A stretch of DNA of 9,686 nt. Source: Methylovirgula sp. Lineage in GTDB: Bacteria > Pseudomonadota > Alphaproteobacteria > Rhizobiales > Beijerinckiaceae. The DNA lies in the NCBI GenBank assembly GCA_030044485.1, contig JASHVQ010000060.1, forward strand, positions 1 through 9,686. The letters run 5' to 3'. Every line of letters begins with the position of its first letter. Position 1 is the stretch's first letter. Below the pieces are notes generated by a model. The model saw only the letters and a list, made by a program, of their open reading frames with translations. It did no database searches and had not been told where the DNA came from. Positions 1-7,015 of this stretch are shown here, in pieces. A program made the translations under genes and the position numbers.

Positions 1-597
1 AAACAGGCCTCGCGACCTTACGACAGGGACCGCGACGGCTTCGTGATGGGCGACGGGGTCGGCTGTGTCGTGCTCGAAACCTACGAAGGCGCCAAGGCGC
101 GCGGCGCCAAGATCTATGCGGAGGTTGTCGGCTACGGCATGTCGGGCGATGCCTTCCACATCACCGCGCCCGAGGCGAGCGGCAATGGCGCCTTGCGCGC
201 CATGCAGGCGGCCGTCAAGCGCGCCGGCATCGCGGCCTCGGACATCGACTACATCAATGCGCACGGAACCTCGACGCCGCTCGGCGACGAGATCGAACTT
301 GCCGCCGTACATCGTCTGCTGGGAAAGGCGAGCCCAAGCTCGCTCTCCATGTCTTCGACGAAATCCGCCATCGGCCATCTGTTGGGAGCGGCGGGCGCCG
401 TCGAAGCGATCTTCTGCACTCTGGCCATTCGCGATCAGATCGTTCCCCCCACGCTGAACCTCGACAATCCTTCGGTGGAGACCGGTCTCGATCTTGTTCC
501 GCACAAGGCGCGCCGGCGCGAGGTCGAATTCGCGCTCTCGAATTCCTTTGGATTCGGGGGCACCAACGCTTGCCTTATCCTGCGGGGTGTCGAATGA
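1..597 (+). CDS. fabF: 3-oxoacyl-ACP synthase II (KAS II), 3' part only
   Basis: Partial gene; the open frame runs in from base 1 and 198 codons remain, about the C-terminal half of a protein usually near 413-420 residues. It condenses malonyl-ACP with a growing acyl-ACP in the cytoplasmic type II fatty acid synthase. Seen here: the [15 protein letters not shown] segment at the edge, [12 protein letters not shown] with the first active-site histidine (codon 262-264), [15 protein letters not shown] with the conserved lysine (361-363) and second histidine (376-378), and the C-terminal glycine-rich loop [10 protein letters not shown]. The nucleophilic cysteine lies before the window. Known of the family: a Cys-His-His triad, as in E. 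coli FabF. FabF rather than FabB is favoured by the near-C-terminal sequence and by the mltG-yicC-gmk context of alphaproteobacteria, where acpP usually precedes fabF. A hairpin with a T-run follows the stop codon, so transcription may end partly there. Confidence 0.96.
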   Translation, partial: KQASRPYDRDRDGFVMGDGVGCVVLETYEGAKARGAKIYAEVVGYGMSGDAFHITAPEASGNGALRAMQAAVKRAGIAASDIDYINAHGTSTPLGDEIELAAVHRLLGKASPSSLSMSSTKSAIGHLLGAAGAVEAIFCTLAIRDQIVPPTLNLDNPSVETGLDLVPHKARRREVEFALSNSFGFGGTNACLILRGVE

Positions 598-645
598 GGG
601 GCCTGATTTCTTCCGCAAAGTGCTGCTTATTAAGGCGGCGCGGCA

Positions 646-686
646 CCGGCATGCGGGTGGCGCGATTTCGCCACGCCGGCCCTTTT
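646..686 (+). terminator. possible intrinsic terminator after fabF
   Basis: Lies in the 131-bp fabF-mltG gap. An outer stem (646-650 with 675-679, CCGGC/GCCGG) and an inner stem (657-662 with 669-674, GTGGCG/CGCCAC, 6-nt loop) are separated by a 6-nt bulge on the 5' side. The structure is followed by C residues and TTTT at 683-686. The short T-run and the bulge make it a weak or partial terminator; it could also only mark the mRNA end or slow the polymerase. The rest of the gap (598-645, 687-728) shows no promoter I can support. Confidence 0.45.
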
Positions 687-728
687 CGTGTAGAAATGCT
701 CTTGCTTCCGGGGGCAAGCGGATAACCG

Positions 729-2462
729 ATGGCAGGCCTTGTTCAGAAGGAGGAACGAACTGCCGCGCCCGAGCCTGCGGGCGAAAAGCCCCAAGTTGCG
801 CGCTTTTTTGGCCGCCGCCCCAAATTGCAGAGCCCCAACGAGGCGCTGCAGCCGGAGACGCCGCCTCCGCCTCCGCCCCCGCCGCGCCGCCGCCGCCCGA
901 CGATTTCGGCGCTCTCCGGGCTCTTGTCCTTCCTGTTGATCGTCGCCATCGGCGGGCTCGTCGCCGTCGTGTGGGGCGAGCATCACCTGCAAGAACCGGG
1001 ACCGCTTCCCGCCGACAAAGTGCTGTACATCGCGCCAGGCACCGAGCTTCCCGACATCATCGGCATGCTCGACGACGAACAGGTCATCGACAGCCCGCTC
1101 ATCTTCAATCTCGCTTTGCTCGTCGAAGGCAATCGCTCGCGCGTCAGGGCAGGCGAATATTTGTTCAAGCAAAACGCCAGCATGCGCGAGGTCATCGATA
1201 CGCTGGTCAACGGCAGGCAAATTCTTCATTCCGTGACGATCCCCGAAGGCCTGACCAGCGAGCAGATCGTCGAGCGCCTGCGCGGCAACGATTTGCTGGA
1301 CGGCGACATTCGCGACATCCCGCAGGAAGGCAGCCTTCTGCCCGAAACCTATAAAGTGCCGCGCGGCATGACGCGCGTCGATCTCATCAGGCGCATGCAG
1401 GAGGACGACAAGAAGCTGGTCGCGGAAATCTGGGCGCGGCGGTCGTCCGACCTGGCGTTGCATTCGCCCTACGAGCTCGTCACTTTGGCTTCGATCGTCG
1501 AGAAGGAGACGGGCAAGGCGGACGAGCGGCCCCACATCGCCGCCGTCTTTCTCAACAGATTGCAGAAGCGCATGCGGCTGCAGTCCGATCCGACCATCGT
1601 CTATGGCCTCGTTGGCGGCAAAGGAACCCTCGGCCATCCGATCGAGAAGTCGGAAGTCGAGCAGCCTTCGCCCTACAACACCTATCTGATCGATGGCCTG
1701 CCGCCCGGGCCGATCACCAATCCCGGCCGCGCCTCGCTCGAGGCCGTCGCCAATCCCTCGCGCACGCAGGACCTTTATTTCGTCGCCGACGGCACGGGCG
1801 GACATGTCTTCTCCGAGACGCTTGAAGAGCACCAGCACAACGTGGCGCATTGGCGGCAGATCGAGAAGGACAAGTCGAGCGACACAGTTGACAAATATAT
1901 TCCGCAGCCGCCGCCCCGCCCGGATCAGCACGGCGAGAACGACGATGGTTCGGTTTACGGGGCCCTGCCGGATTCCTTTGCGGCGAGCGATGTGCAGGCC
2001 TCGCTGATCGGCTCCGACTCGGCCGCCTCGGCGGCGCTGGTCTCTCCGAAGATGCCGGTGGCCGCCACCTCGCAATCGGCGGCCGATGACCCCGCTACCG
2101 CTTCGACCGTTTCTGTCGGCCCGGGATTGGACGACCTCGGCATTTCGGTACGCGGCGTTGGGTCGGCGCGCGCCGCCGCCAACCTGCTCGACGGGCCGGT
2201 TGATCAATCGGACACCTCCGCCGCGGAGCCCGACTCCGAGCCCGACTCCGAGGCTGTCGTAGCGGCGGCCGGGGCGCAGCCGCCGGCGGGCGGCGCTCAC
2301 GATATGCCGCAGACCGCGCCGCCGGCGGGCGCCGCGGTCGGCGCGGCAAGGGGACCGAAGGTCGTCGATGTTTCCGAAGGAACCCCGCTCGATCCTCTCC
2401 GCAACAAGACCTATGATCTCAATTATCCGAAGAGCGTGCCGTCTGCGGCTGATTTGCAGTGA
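729..2462 (+). CDS. mltG: endolytic murein transglycosylase MltG (YceG family) with long C-terminal extension
   Basis: 577 residues against about 340 in E. coli. It cleaves nascent glycan strands at the outer face of the inner membrane, setting strand length (proposed peptidoglycan terminase). Domain order: cytoplasmic N-terminus 1-58 with a proline run then arginines (45-56), one membrane helix about 61-82, a LysM-like subdomain about 95-165, and the YceG catalytic domain about 165-380. The catalytic glutamate is likely E258 in SIVEKET (255-261); RMRLQSDPTIVYG (281-293) and LPPGPITNPG (324-333) are family motifs. Residues about 390-545 are Ala/Pro/Ser/Asp-rich and probably disordered, with a small tandem repeat; the end (about 548-570, LDPLRNKTYDLNYPKSVP) looks ordered. 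The ATG is secure upstream because an in-frame TAA sits at 723-725. The ribosome site is poor (AAGCGGA at 716-722). Downstream, yicC follows after 65 bp on the same strand. Confidence 0.95.
   Translation: MAGLVQKEERTAAPEPAGEKPQVARFFGRRPKLQSPNEALQPETPPPPPPPPRRRRPTISALSGLLSFLLIVAIGGLVAVVWGEHHLQEPGPLPADKVLYIAPGTELPDIIGMLDDEQVIDSPLIFNLALLVEGNRSRVRAGEYLFKQNASMREVIDTLVNGRQILHSVTIPEGLTSEQIVERLRGNDLLDGDIRDIPQEGSLLPETYKVPRGMTRVDLIRRMQEDDKKLVAEIWARRSSDLALHSPYELVTLASIVEKETGKADERPHIAAVFLNRLQKRMRLQSDPTIVYGLVGGKGTLGHPIEKSEVEQPSPYNTYLIDGLPPGPITNPGRASLEAVANPSRTQDLYFVADGTGGHVFSETLEEHQHNVAHWRQIEKDKSSDTVDKYIPQPPPRPDQHGENDDGSVYGALPDSFAASDVQASLIGSDSAASAALVSPKMPVAATSQSAADDPATASTVSVGPGLDDLGISVRGVGSARAAANLLDGPVDQSDTSAAEPDSEPDSEAVVAAAGAQPPAGGAHDMPQTAPPAGAAVGAARGPKVVDVSEGTPLDPLRNKTYDLNYPKSVPSAADLQ
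2229..2252 (+). repeat. 12-bp tandem duplication inside mltG
   Basis: CCCGACTCCGAG occurs twice in perfect tandem (2229-2240 and 2241-2252), encoding PDSEPDSE at residues 501-508 of MltG. It lies in the low-complexity tail and keeps the frame, as expected from slippage in an unconstrained linker. Confidence 0.8.
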
Positions 2463-2474
2463 TTTTGACGTAAT

Positions 2475-2496
2475 CGGTTCGGATGCGCCGAAGCCG
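2475..2496 (+). other. hairpin in the mltG-yicC spacer
   Basis: Thirteen bases after the mltG stop, CGGTTCGG (2475-2482) pairs with CCGAA/CCG (2488-2492 and 2494-2496). This gives eight pairs with one bulged G (2493) and a five-base loop ATGCG. No T-run follows, so it is not a normal terminator. It may stabilise or mark a processing point in the mltG-yicC mRNA; that role is inference. The rest of the 65-bp spacer holds only the weak yicC ribosome site. Confidence 0.45.
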
Positions 2497-2527
2497 GAGG
2501 GGCGCGGCACAGCTTTCCAAGGTTGAG

Positions 2528-3409
2528 ATGACGATCGCCAGCATGACCGGCTTTGCACGCATCCCCGGCGTCGCGCGGGGATTCCGCTGGGCCTGGGAAC
2601 TCAAATCCGTCAATGCCAAGGGCCTCGACCTCAGGCTGCGCTTGCCGCCCGGTTTTGACGCTCTCGAGCCTGAAGTGCGTGGGCGGCTCGGCAAAAACCT
2701 CAGCCGTGGCACGTGTTACGCGACGCTCAGTCTGCAGCGCGAGGGGGCCGCGCCCGACGTGCGCATCAACGAGCCGCTGCTGCGCCGCCTCGCCGAGACG
2801 CTCGGCGCCATGCAGCTTTCGCCGGGGCTCGCGCCGGCTTCGCTCGACGGCCTGCTCGCGGTGCGCGGCGTCGTCGAGATTTGCGAGGCCGAGGATGAGG
2901 CGGAACTGGCGCGGGTTCAGGAGGAGGCGCTCGCCGGTCTGGACACGGCGATTGCCGCGCTGCTCGCCATGCGGCGCGGCGAAGGCGCCGCGCTCGCCGA
3001 AATCGTCGCGGCGCGGCTTGCCAAAATCGCGGCGCTGCGCAAGGCGGCGGATGAATCTCCGGGCCGCCGGCCCGAGGCGATCCGCGCCCGGCTCGCGGAA
3101 TCCATCGCGCTCATCGCCGGCAATCCCAAATTCGACGAGGCGCGGCTCTATCAGGAAGCCCTTTTGCTGGCCGCCAAGGCGGACGTGCGCGAGGAGCTCG
3201 ACCGGCTGGCGACCCATATCGATGCGATCGCCGCGCTTCTGGCGCGCGGCGGCGCCATCGGGCGGCGGCTCGATTTTCTCGCCCAGGAACTCGGCCGCGA
3301 GGCCAATACGCTTTGCGCCAAGTCCAACGACGCGGCATTGACGAGCGTCGGACTCGACATGCGCGTCGAGATCGAGCAATTGCGGGAGCAGGTCCAGAAC
3401 ATCGAATGA
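2528..3409 (+). CDS. yicC: YicC/YloC-family endoribonuclease
   Basis: 293 residues from the chosen ATG, close to the 287 of E. coli YicC. The family is a metal-dependent single-strand endoribonuclease; in E. coli it is linked to turnover of the small RNA RyhB. Seen here: the N-terminal signature MTGFAR (6-11), WELKSVNAKGLDLRLRLP (23-40), and the C-terminal DUF1732 region with KADVREELDRLATH (217-230), RRLDFLAQELGREANTL (246-262), AKSNDA (264-269) and the final [11 protein letters not shown]. An ATG at 2483 would add 15 basic residues not found in relatives and sits in a hairpin loop. The ATG at 2528 gives MTIASMTGFAR, matching the MIRSMT start of E. coli YicC, with AAGG at 2519-2522. The stop overlaps the gmk start (ATGA), so the two are probably translated together. 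Confidence 0.93.
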   Translation: MTIASMTGFARIPGVARGFRWAWELKSVNAKGLDLRLRLPPGFDALEPEVRGRLGKNLSRGTCYATLSLQREGAAPDVRINEPLLRRLAETLGAMQLSPGLAPASLDGLLAVRGVVEICEAEDEAELARVQEEALAGLDTAIAALLAMRRGEGAALAEIVAARLAKIAALRKAADESPGRRPEAIRARLAESIALIAGNPKFDEARLYQEALLLAAKADVREELDRLATHIDAIAALLARGGAIGRRLDFLAQELGREANTLCAKSNDAALTSVGLDMRVEIEQLREQVQNIE

Positions 3410-4077
3410 CGCCAGATGCGAACGAAGCCATGAAAGACAAGCCGGCCTTGCCGCGCCGCGGCCTGATGCTGATCCTGTCTTCGCCCTCGGGGGCCGGCAA
3501 GACGAGCCTGACGCGCATGCTGCTGCAGAAGAAGGATCTCGATCTTACTCTGTCGATCTCGGTGACAACGCGCCCGCGCCGTTCGAGCGAGGTCGACGGC
3601 ATCCATTATTCGTTCATCGGCAAGAAGCGCTTCGATGCCATGCGCGACAGCGGCGAATTGCTCGAATGGGCCGAGGTGCACGGCAATTTCTACGGCACGC
3701 CGCGCGAGCCGGTCGAACGCACGCTCGCTGAAGGCCGCGACATGCTCTTCGACATCGACTATCAGGGCACGCAGCAACTCAAGGCCAAGGAGGGAATCGA
3801 CGTCGTGACGATCTTCATCCTGCCGCCGTCGATGCAGGAATTGAAGGCGCGCCTCGAGCGCCGTGCCGAGGACGAGGGCGAAGCCATTTCCAAGCGGCTC
3901 GCCAATGCGCGCAACGAGATCGCCCGCTGGACCCTCTACGATTATGTGCTCGTCAACGACGACATCCAGCGCAGCTTCGACGAACTTGTCGCCATTCTTT
4001 CGGCCGAGCGGCTGCGCGCCCCGCGCCAGATACAAGGCATCGAAGCTTTGGTCGCCAAGCTCATGAAGGAAGAGTGA
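3406..4077 (+). CDS. gmk: guanylate kinase
   Basis: Phosphorylates GMP (and dGMP) to GDP with ATP in the cytoplasm; essential for GTP and (p)ppGpp supply. 223 residues from the ATG that overlaps the yicC stop (ATGA at 3406-3409); E. coli Gmk has 207. A second in-frame ATG at 3430 would give 215 residues starting [11 protein letters not shown] and is a fair alternative, since the first eight residues are not conserved. Domains: P-loop SPSGAGKTS at 26-34, GMP-binding [15 protein letters not shown] (54-68), [13 protein letters not shown] (87-99), the [11 protein letters not shown] strand (115-125), lid region with [14 protein letters not shown] (152-165), and YDYVLVNDD near the C-terminus. No strong ribosome site precedes 3406, which agrees with translational coupling to yicC. 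Its last 17 bases overlap the end of rsmA on the other strand. Confidence 0.96.
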   Translation: MTPDANEAMKDKPALPRRGLMLILSSPSGAGKTSLTRMLLQKKDLDLTLSISVTTRPRRSSEVDGIHYSFIGKKRFDAMRDSGELLEWAEVHGNFYGTPREPVERTLAEGRDMLFDIDYQGTQQLKAKEGIDVVTIFILPPSMQELKARLERRAEDEGEAISKRLANARNEIARWTLYDYVLVNDDIQRSFDELVAILSAERLRAPRQIQGIEALVAKLMKEE

Positions 4078-4927
4078 GCCCGGCGCGCGCCGCCTCGAGC
4101 GCCCGCGCCAGCGCCACAAAGCCTTCGACCTCGATCTCCTCGGCGCGTTTGCTCGGATCGATGCCGGAGGCCGCCAGCAGGGCCGCAGGATCGACGCCGA
4201 GCGCCTTGAGACTCTGGCGCAGCATCTTGCGGCGCTGCCCGAACGCAGCCTGCGTCACTTCGCAAAGAAGGTTCGCTCTGCAGGGCAGGGGCGCGGGGCG
4301 TGGCACAAGTTCCACGACGCAGGACGTGACTTTCGGCGGCGGCGTAAAGGCCGCGGCCGGCACCTCGAAGAGAATGCGCGTGGCGCAGCGCCAGTTGGCG
4401 AGCACGGCAAGCCGTCCATAGGCGGCGCGCTTCGCCGGCGTGGCGGTTATGCGCTCGGCGACTTCCTTCTGAAACATCAACACGAATCTGTCGAAGACAG
4501 GCGGCCAGGGCTCGGCTTCGAGCCAAGTCGTCAACAATGCCGTCGCGACGTTATAGGGCAGATTGGCGCAGATCCGCGCCGGACGGCGCGCGCCGACAAG
4601 CTTGCCGGGATCGACATCGAGCGCGTCGGCCGCGACGATCTCGAGCCGTCCGGGGTAATGGGCGGCGATCTCGGCGAGCGCCGCAAGACAGCGCCGGTCG
4701 CGTTCGACGACGACGACATGCGCCGCTCCCTCGGCGAGCAAGGCGCGCGTCAGCCCGCCCGGCCCGGGGCCGATCTCGACGACGGTCGCCGCGTCGAGCG
4801 GGCCCGCGGCGCGGGCGATGCGCGACGTCAGGTTGAGGTCGAAGAGAAAATTCTGGCCGAGCGACTTTTTCGCAGTGAGGCCGTGCGCGGCGACCACGTC
4901 GCGCAGCGGCGCCAGGGCGTCCCTCAC
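4061..4927 (-). CDS. rsmA: 16S rRNA (adenine1518-N6/adenine1519-N6)-dimethyltransferase RsmA (KsgA)
   Basis: 288 residues (E. coli 273). Uses S-adenosylmethionine to dimethylate two adjacent adenines in the 3' hairpin of 16S rRNA, a late step and check point in 30S assembly. Seen here: KSLGQNFL (21-28), SAM motif [13 protein letters not shown] (49-60), acidic E75 and D101 of the binding pocket, catalytic motif IV NLPYNV (122-127), [12 protein letters not shown] (194-205), and the C-terminal [14 protein letters not shown] and RAEEI signatures. The start is GTG at 4927, sharing GTGA with the pdxA stop. The frame stays open far upstream, but that stretch is only a shadow of pdxA, while [17 protein letters not shown] matches the usual N-terminus of relatives. 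The upstream ribosome site is weak, consistent with coupling to pdxA. The 3' end overlaps gmk by 17 bp. Confidence 0.95.
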   Translation of the reverse strand: MRDALAPLRDVVAAHGLTAKKSLGQNFLFDLNLTSRIARAAGPLDAATVVEIGPGPGGLTRALLAEGAAHVVVVERDRRCLAALAEIAAHYPGRLEIVAADALDVDPGKLVGARRPARICANLPYNVATALLTTWLEAEPWPPVFDRFVLMFQKEVAERITATPAKRAAYGRLAVLANWRCATRILFEVPAAAFTPPPKVTSCVVELVPRPAPLPCRANLLCEVTQAAFGQRRKMLRQSLKALGVDPAALLAASGIDPSKRAEEIEVEGFVALARALEAARAGLTLPS

Positions 4928-5973
4928 GCGGTTGCGCCCAGAGCGGCTTGCGCCGGCGCCAGTCGCGCCGCAAGCCGCAACGCGGCGATCAGGCTCGAAG
5001 CATCGGCTCTGCCCTTGCCGGCGATGTCGAAGGCGGTGCCATGATCGGGCGAGGTGCGCACGAAAGGCAGCCCAAGCGTCACATTGACGGCGCGATCGAA
5101 GGCCAGCGTCTTGATCGGGATCAGCACTTGGTCGTGATACATGCCGATCGCCACATCGTAGCCGGCGCGGGCCCGCGCATTGAACAAAGTATCGGCCGGG
5201 AAGGGACCCTGCGCCTCGATGCCGCGGCGGCGCAGTTCGGCGACGGCCGGCGCGACGATCTCGATCTCCTCGCGGCCCATGTATCCGCCTTCGCCGGCAT
5301 GCGGATTGAGCCCGCAGAAGACGAGCCGCGGCGCGGCGATGCCGAAACGATCGCGCAATTCGTTCGCAACTATGCTTCCCGTCTCGACCAGAAGATCGAA
5401 ACTCAAGAGCCGCGGCACTTCGGCGAGCGGCACATGGATCGTCGCCGGCACGACGGCGAGTTGCGGCGACCAGAGAAGCATGACGGGGCGCGCCTTTCGC
5501 CCGAAAATCTGGCGCGCCAATTCGCCGAGAAATTCCGTGTGGCCGGGGTGCGCAAACCCGGCGCTTTTCAGCACGTCCTTGGCGATGGGGTTGGTGACGA
5601 TCGCATCGGCTTGCCCGGCCTGGACCAGGCGCGCCGCCATCTCGATCGATTCGATCGTTCCCGCCGCATCGGCCGCACTCGGCTGTCCGGGTAGGCCTTC
5701 GGCCCGCCGCCGCAGCGTGACGACGGGGAGCGCATGGCGAAAAAGCGCGGCGGCTTGGCGCGGCTCGGCCGCTTCGACCGGCACGGCGAGACCGAGACGG
5801 CGCGCCAGGCCGGAAAGATCGTCGGGGTCGGCAATCATGAAGAAGGCCGGCGCGGCTTCTTCGGCATGCAGCGCGCTCCACGCCTTGAGCGCGATCTCTT
5901 GGCCGATGCCAGATGGATCTCCGCGCGTCAGCGCCAGCAGGCGCGGCACGCGGGCGAAAAACCGCTCACCCAT
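4924..5973 (-). CDS. pdxA: 4-hydroxythreonine-4-phosphate dehydrogenase
   Basis: 349 residues (E. coli 329). Oxidises 4-phosphohydroxy-L-threonine with NAD(P); the product decarboxylates and is joined by PdxJ to deoxyxylulose phosphate in the DXP-dependent route to pyridoxal phosphate. The three metal-binding histidines can be placed by comparison with E. coli H166, H211 and H266: H180 in IHVPL, H225 in [10 protein letters not shown] and H280 in MYHDQ. Also seen: [11 protein letters not shown] (16-26), TNPIAKDVL (127-135), PGHTEF (143-148), [18 protein letters not shown] (297-314). The start ATG overlaps the surA stop by one base (TAATG), with a GAAG five bases upstream (5979-5982), and the stop overlaps the rsmA GTG start. 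One small oddity is Q25, where relatives usually have proline in GDPxGIGPE. The cytosolic location follows from the lack of a signal peptide. Confidence 0.96.
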   Translation of the reverse strand: MGERFFARVPRLLALTRGDPSGIGQEIALKAWSALHAEEAAPAFFMIADPDDLSGLARRLGLAVPVEAAEPRQAAALFRHALPVVTLRRRAEGLPGQPSAADAAGTIESIEMAARLVQAGQADAIVTNPIAKDVLKSAGFAHPGHTEFLGELARQIFGRKARPVMLLWSPQLAVVPATIHVPLAEVPRLLSFDLLVETGSIVANELRDRFGIAAPRLVFCGLNPHAGEGGYMGREEIEIVAPAVAELRRRGIEAQGPFPADTLFNARARAGYDVAIGMYHDQVLIPIKTLAFDRAVNVTLGLPFVRTSPDHGTAFDIAGKGRADASSLIAALRLAARLAPAQAALGATA

Positions 5974-6926
5974 TATTTCTTCACGACAATGACCGCATAA
6001 GAGCGGAGTTCCTTCAAACGCCGCTCGCCGTCCGCCTGGAATTCGGCGTCGAGCAATTTTTGCGAGATCGCGTCCTGCAACGCGTCCTCGTCGTTCGATA
6101 CGCCCTTGCTGCAGACGGCGATCATTTCGATTCCGTCCACCGTCCTTTCGGGCGCCGTCAGATGCCCGACCGGCGTCTTGTCGAGCAAGGCCTTCAGGTT
6201 ATCGCTTATCTGCAAGGAATTGCGGGTGAGCTGTTCTTTGACGGCCACGTCGTCCATGTCGCGGGCCATGGCGAGCCCGCTGTCGCAATCGCTGAACTTG
6301 CTCCGTAATTGTTCGGCGGCTTTCATCTTGGCTTCGATTTCGGCGGGTTTGGGATTCTCGAAAAGCGTGAAGATGACCTGATTGATTTTATAATCGATGC
6401 CGGCGGCCGAAGCGCCGCCGTCCTTGGCGAGTTCCTCGCGGACCTGTTCCTCGCTGGCCTCGATGCCCTTGTTATAGGCCTGGACAAGGAGGCTAAATTT
6501 ATAGTCGGCGGCGAAGTGATCCTTGATATTGGATTCCGAGACCCCGGCATTCTCGATTGCGGCAAGCATGGCTTGCGGGGCAACCTTCATCCGAGCGGCT
6601 TCTCTGGCAATCTGCTCGCCGATCTGCGTATCGCTGGCGTCGATCTTGAACTTCGCGGTCACTTCCGTTTTCAGCTGGTCGTCGATCATGCTGTTCAAGG
6701 CGTCGTCGTGGCTCGCCGGCAGGTGCATGGCGCGCAAAAGCTTCATCCGCTCTTCGACGTCGATATCGGTGATCGGGTCGCCGTTCACCGTCGCGATAAT
6801 CACCTGCGCCTCGACTTTCGACGCCGGCAGAAAGACAAATCCGGCAATGCCGAGAAGCCCGAGGCCGAAAAGCGTCGAAAAGCATGTCGCGGACTCTTGC
6901 CGCCGGGACGGATTGCAGCGACTCAT
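5973..6926 (-). CDS. surA: SurA-like periplasmic chaperone with one divergent parvulin domain
   Basis: 317 residues against 428 in E. coli SurA, which has two parvulin domains; this protein has room for one. A signal peptide is clear: basic start, hydrophobic stretch about 17-35, and a signal-peptidase-I site after KVEA (residue 40). The SurA N-terminal chaperone domain follows (about 41-175: IIATVNGDPITDIDVEERM, then SMIDDQLKTEVTAKFKI). A parvulin-like region spans about 178-275 (YKINQVIFTLF to IEMIAVCSK). It lacks the HIL-type first strand motif and a recognisable GG-x-GW segment, so isomerase activity is doubtful; C214 and C272 could form a disulfide. The final segment (280-317) would complete the chaperone fold. 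Family role: escorts unfolded outer-membrane proteins, LptD among them, in the periplasm. Gene order lptD-surA-pdxA supports the name, but orthology by sequence alone is modest. Confidence 0.85.
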   Translation of the reverse strand: MSRCNPSRRQESATCFSTLFGLGLLGIAGFVFLPASKVEAQVIIATVNGDPITDIDVEERMKLLRAMHLPASHDDALNSMIDDQLKTEVTAKFKIDASDTQIGEQIAREAARMKVAPQAMLAAIENAGVSESNIKDHFAADYKFSLLVQAYNKGIEASEEQVREELAKDGGASAAGIDYKINQVIFTLFENPKPAEIEAKMKAAEQLRSKFSDCDSGLAMARDMDDVAVKEQLTRNSLQISDNLKALLDKTPVGHLTAPERTVDGIEMIAVCSKGVSNDEDALQDAISQKLLDAEFQADGERRLKELRSYAVIVVKK

Positions 6927-6934
6927 CGACCTTT

Positions 6935-6939
6935 CTCCT
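6935..6939 (-). promoter_or_regulatory. strong ribosome binding site of surA
   Basis: AGGAG on the minus strand, eight bases before the ATG at 6926. It fixes the surA start and is one of the best ribosome sites in the window, fitting a gene that, unlike most of its neighbours, is not overlapped by the gene before it. Confidence 0.75.
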
Positions 6940-6950
6940 GGCTGGCGCGA

Positions 6951-7007
6951 TCCTTCGCCATGCGCCGATTTATTTCTCCGCCCGAATGGCTTTTTGGGGG
7001 CGAAGGA
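6951..7007 (-). repeat. inverted repeat in the lptD-surA spacer
   Basis: The 89-bp spacer contains a perfect 9-bp inverted repeat (6951-6959 TCCTTCGCC, 6999-7007 GGCGAAGGA) enclosing 39 bases. A second, shorter pairing (CGCCC 6979-6983 with GGGCG 6998-7002) uses part of the same right arm, so the two folds exclude each other. No T-run fits a terminator. An RNA processing or translation-control role for surA is possible but unproven; chance is also possible at this GC content. Confidence 0.35.
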
Positions 7008-7015
7008 CGGGCCGT

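Noticed and set aside
523..556. Repeated GAATTC words near the end of fabF
   Set aside because: They encode the conserved EF and NSF residues of KAS II; coding constraint explains them.
747..753. Perfect AAGGAGG sequence inside mltG
   Set aside because: No in-frame start codon follows at a useful distance; it simply encodes part of QKEE. The ATG at 729 is the first start after an in-frame TAA.
2464..2495. TTGACG as a -35 box for a yicC promoter
   Set aside because: No acceptable -10 element occurs 16-18 bases downstream.
2483..2527. Earlier ATG start for yicC
   Set aside because: Adds basic residues absent from relatives, and lies in a hairpin loop; the ATG at 2528 matches the family N-terminus.
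630..2558. 642-codon open frame on the minus strand opposite mltG
   Set aside because: It covers mltG exactly antisense, is rich in Arg, Gly and Ala, shows no domain I recognise, and long antisense frames are common at this GC content.
3151..4119. 322-codon open frame on the minus strand opposite yicC and gmk
   Set aside because: Antisense to two well-supported genes, with no recognisable domain or ribosome site.
4928..5881. Upstream extension of the rsmA frame, which would give a 606-residue protein
   Set aside because: This stretch overlaps pdxA in another frame, is arginine-rich and has no motif; conserved RsmA sequence begins at the GTG at 4927.
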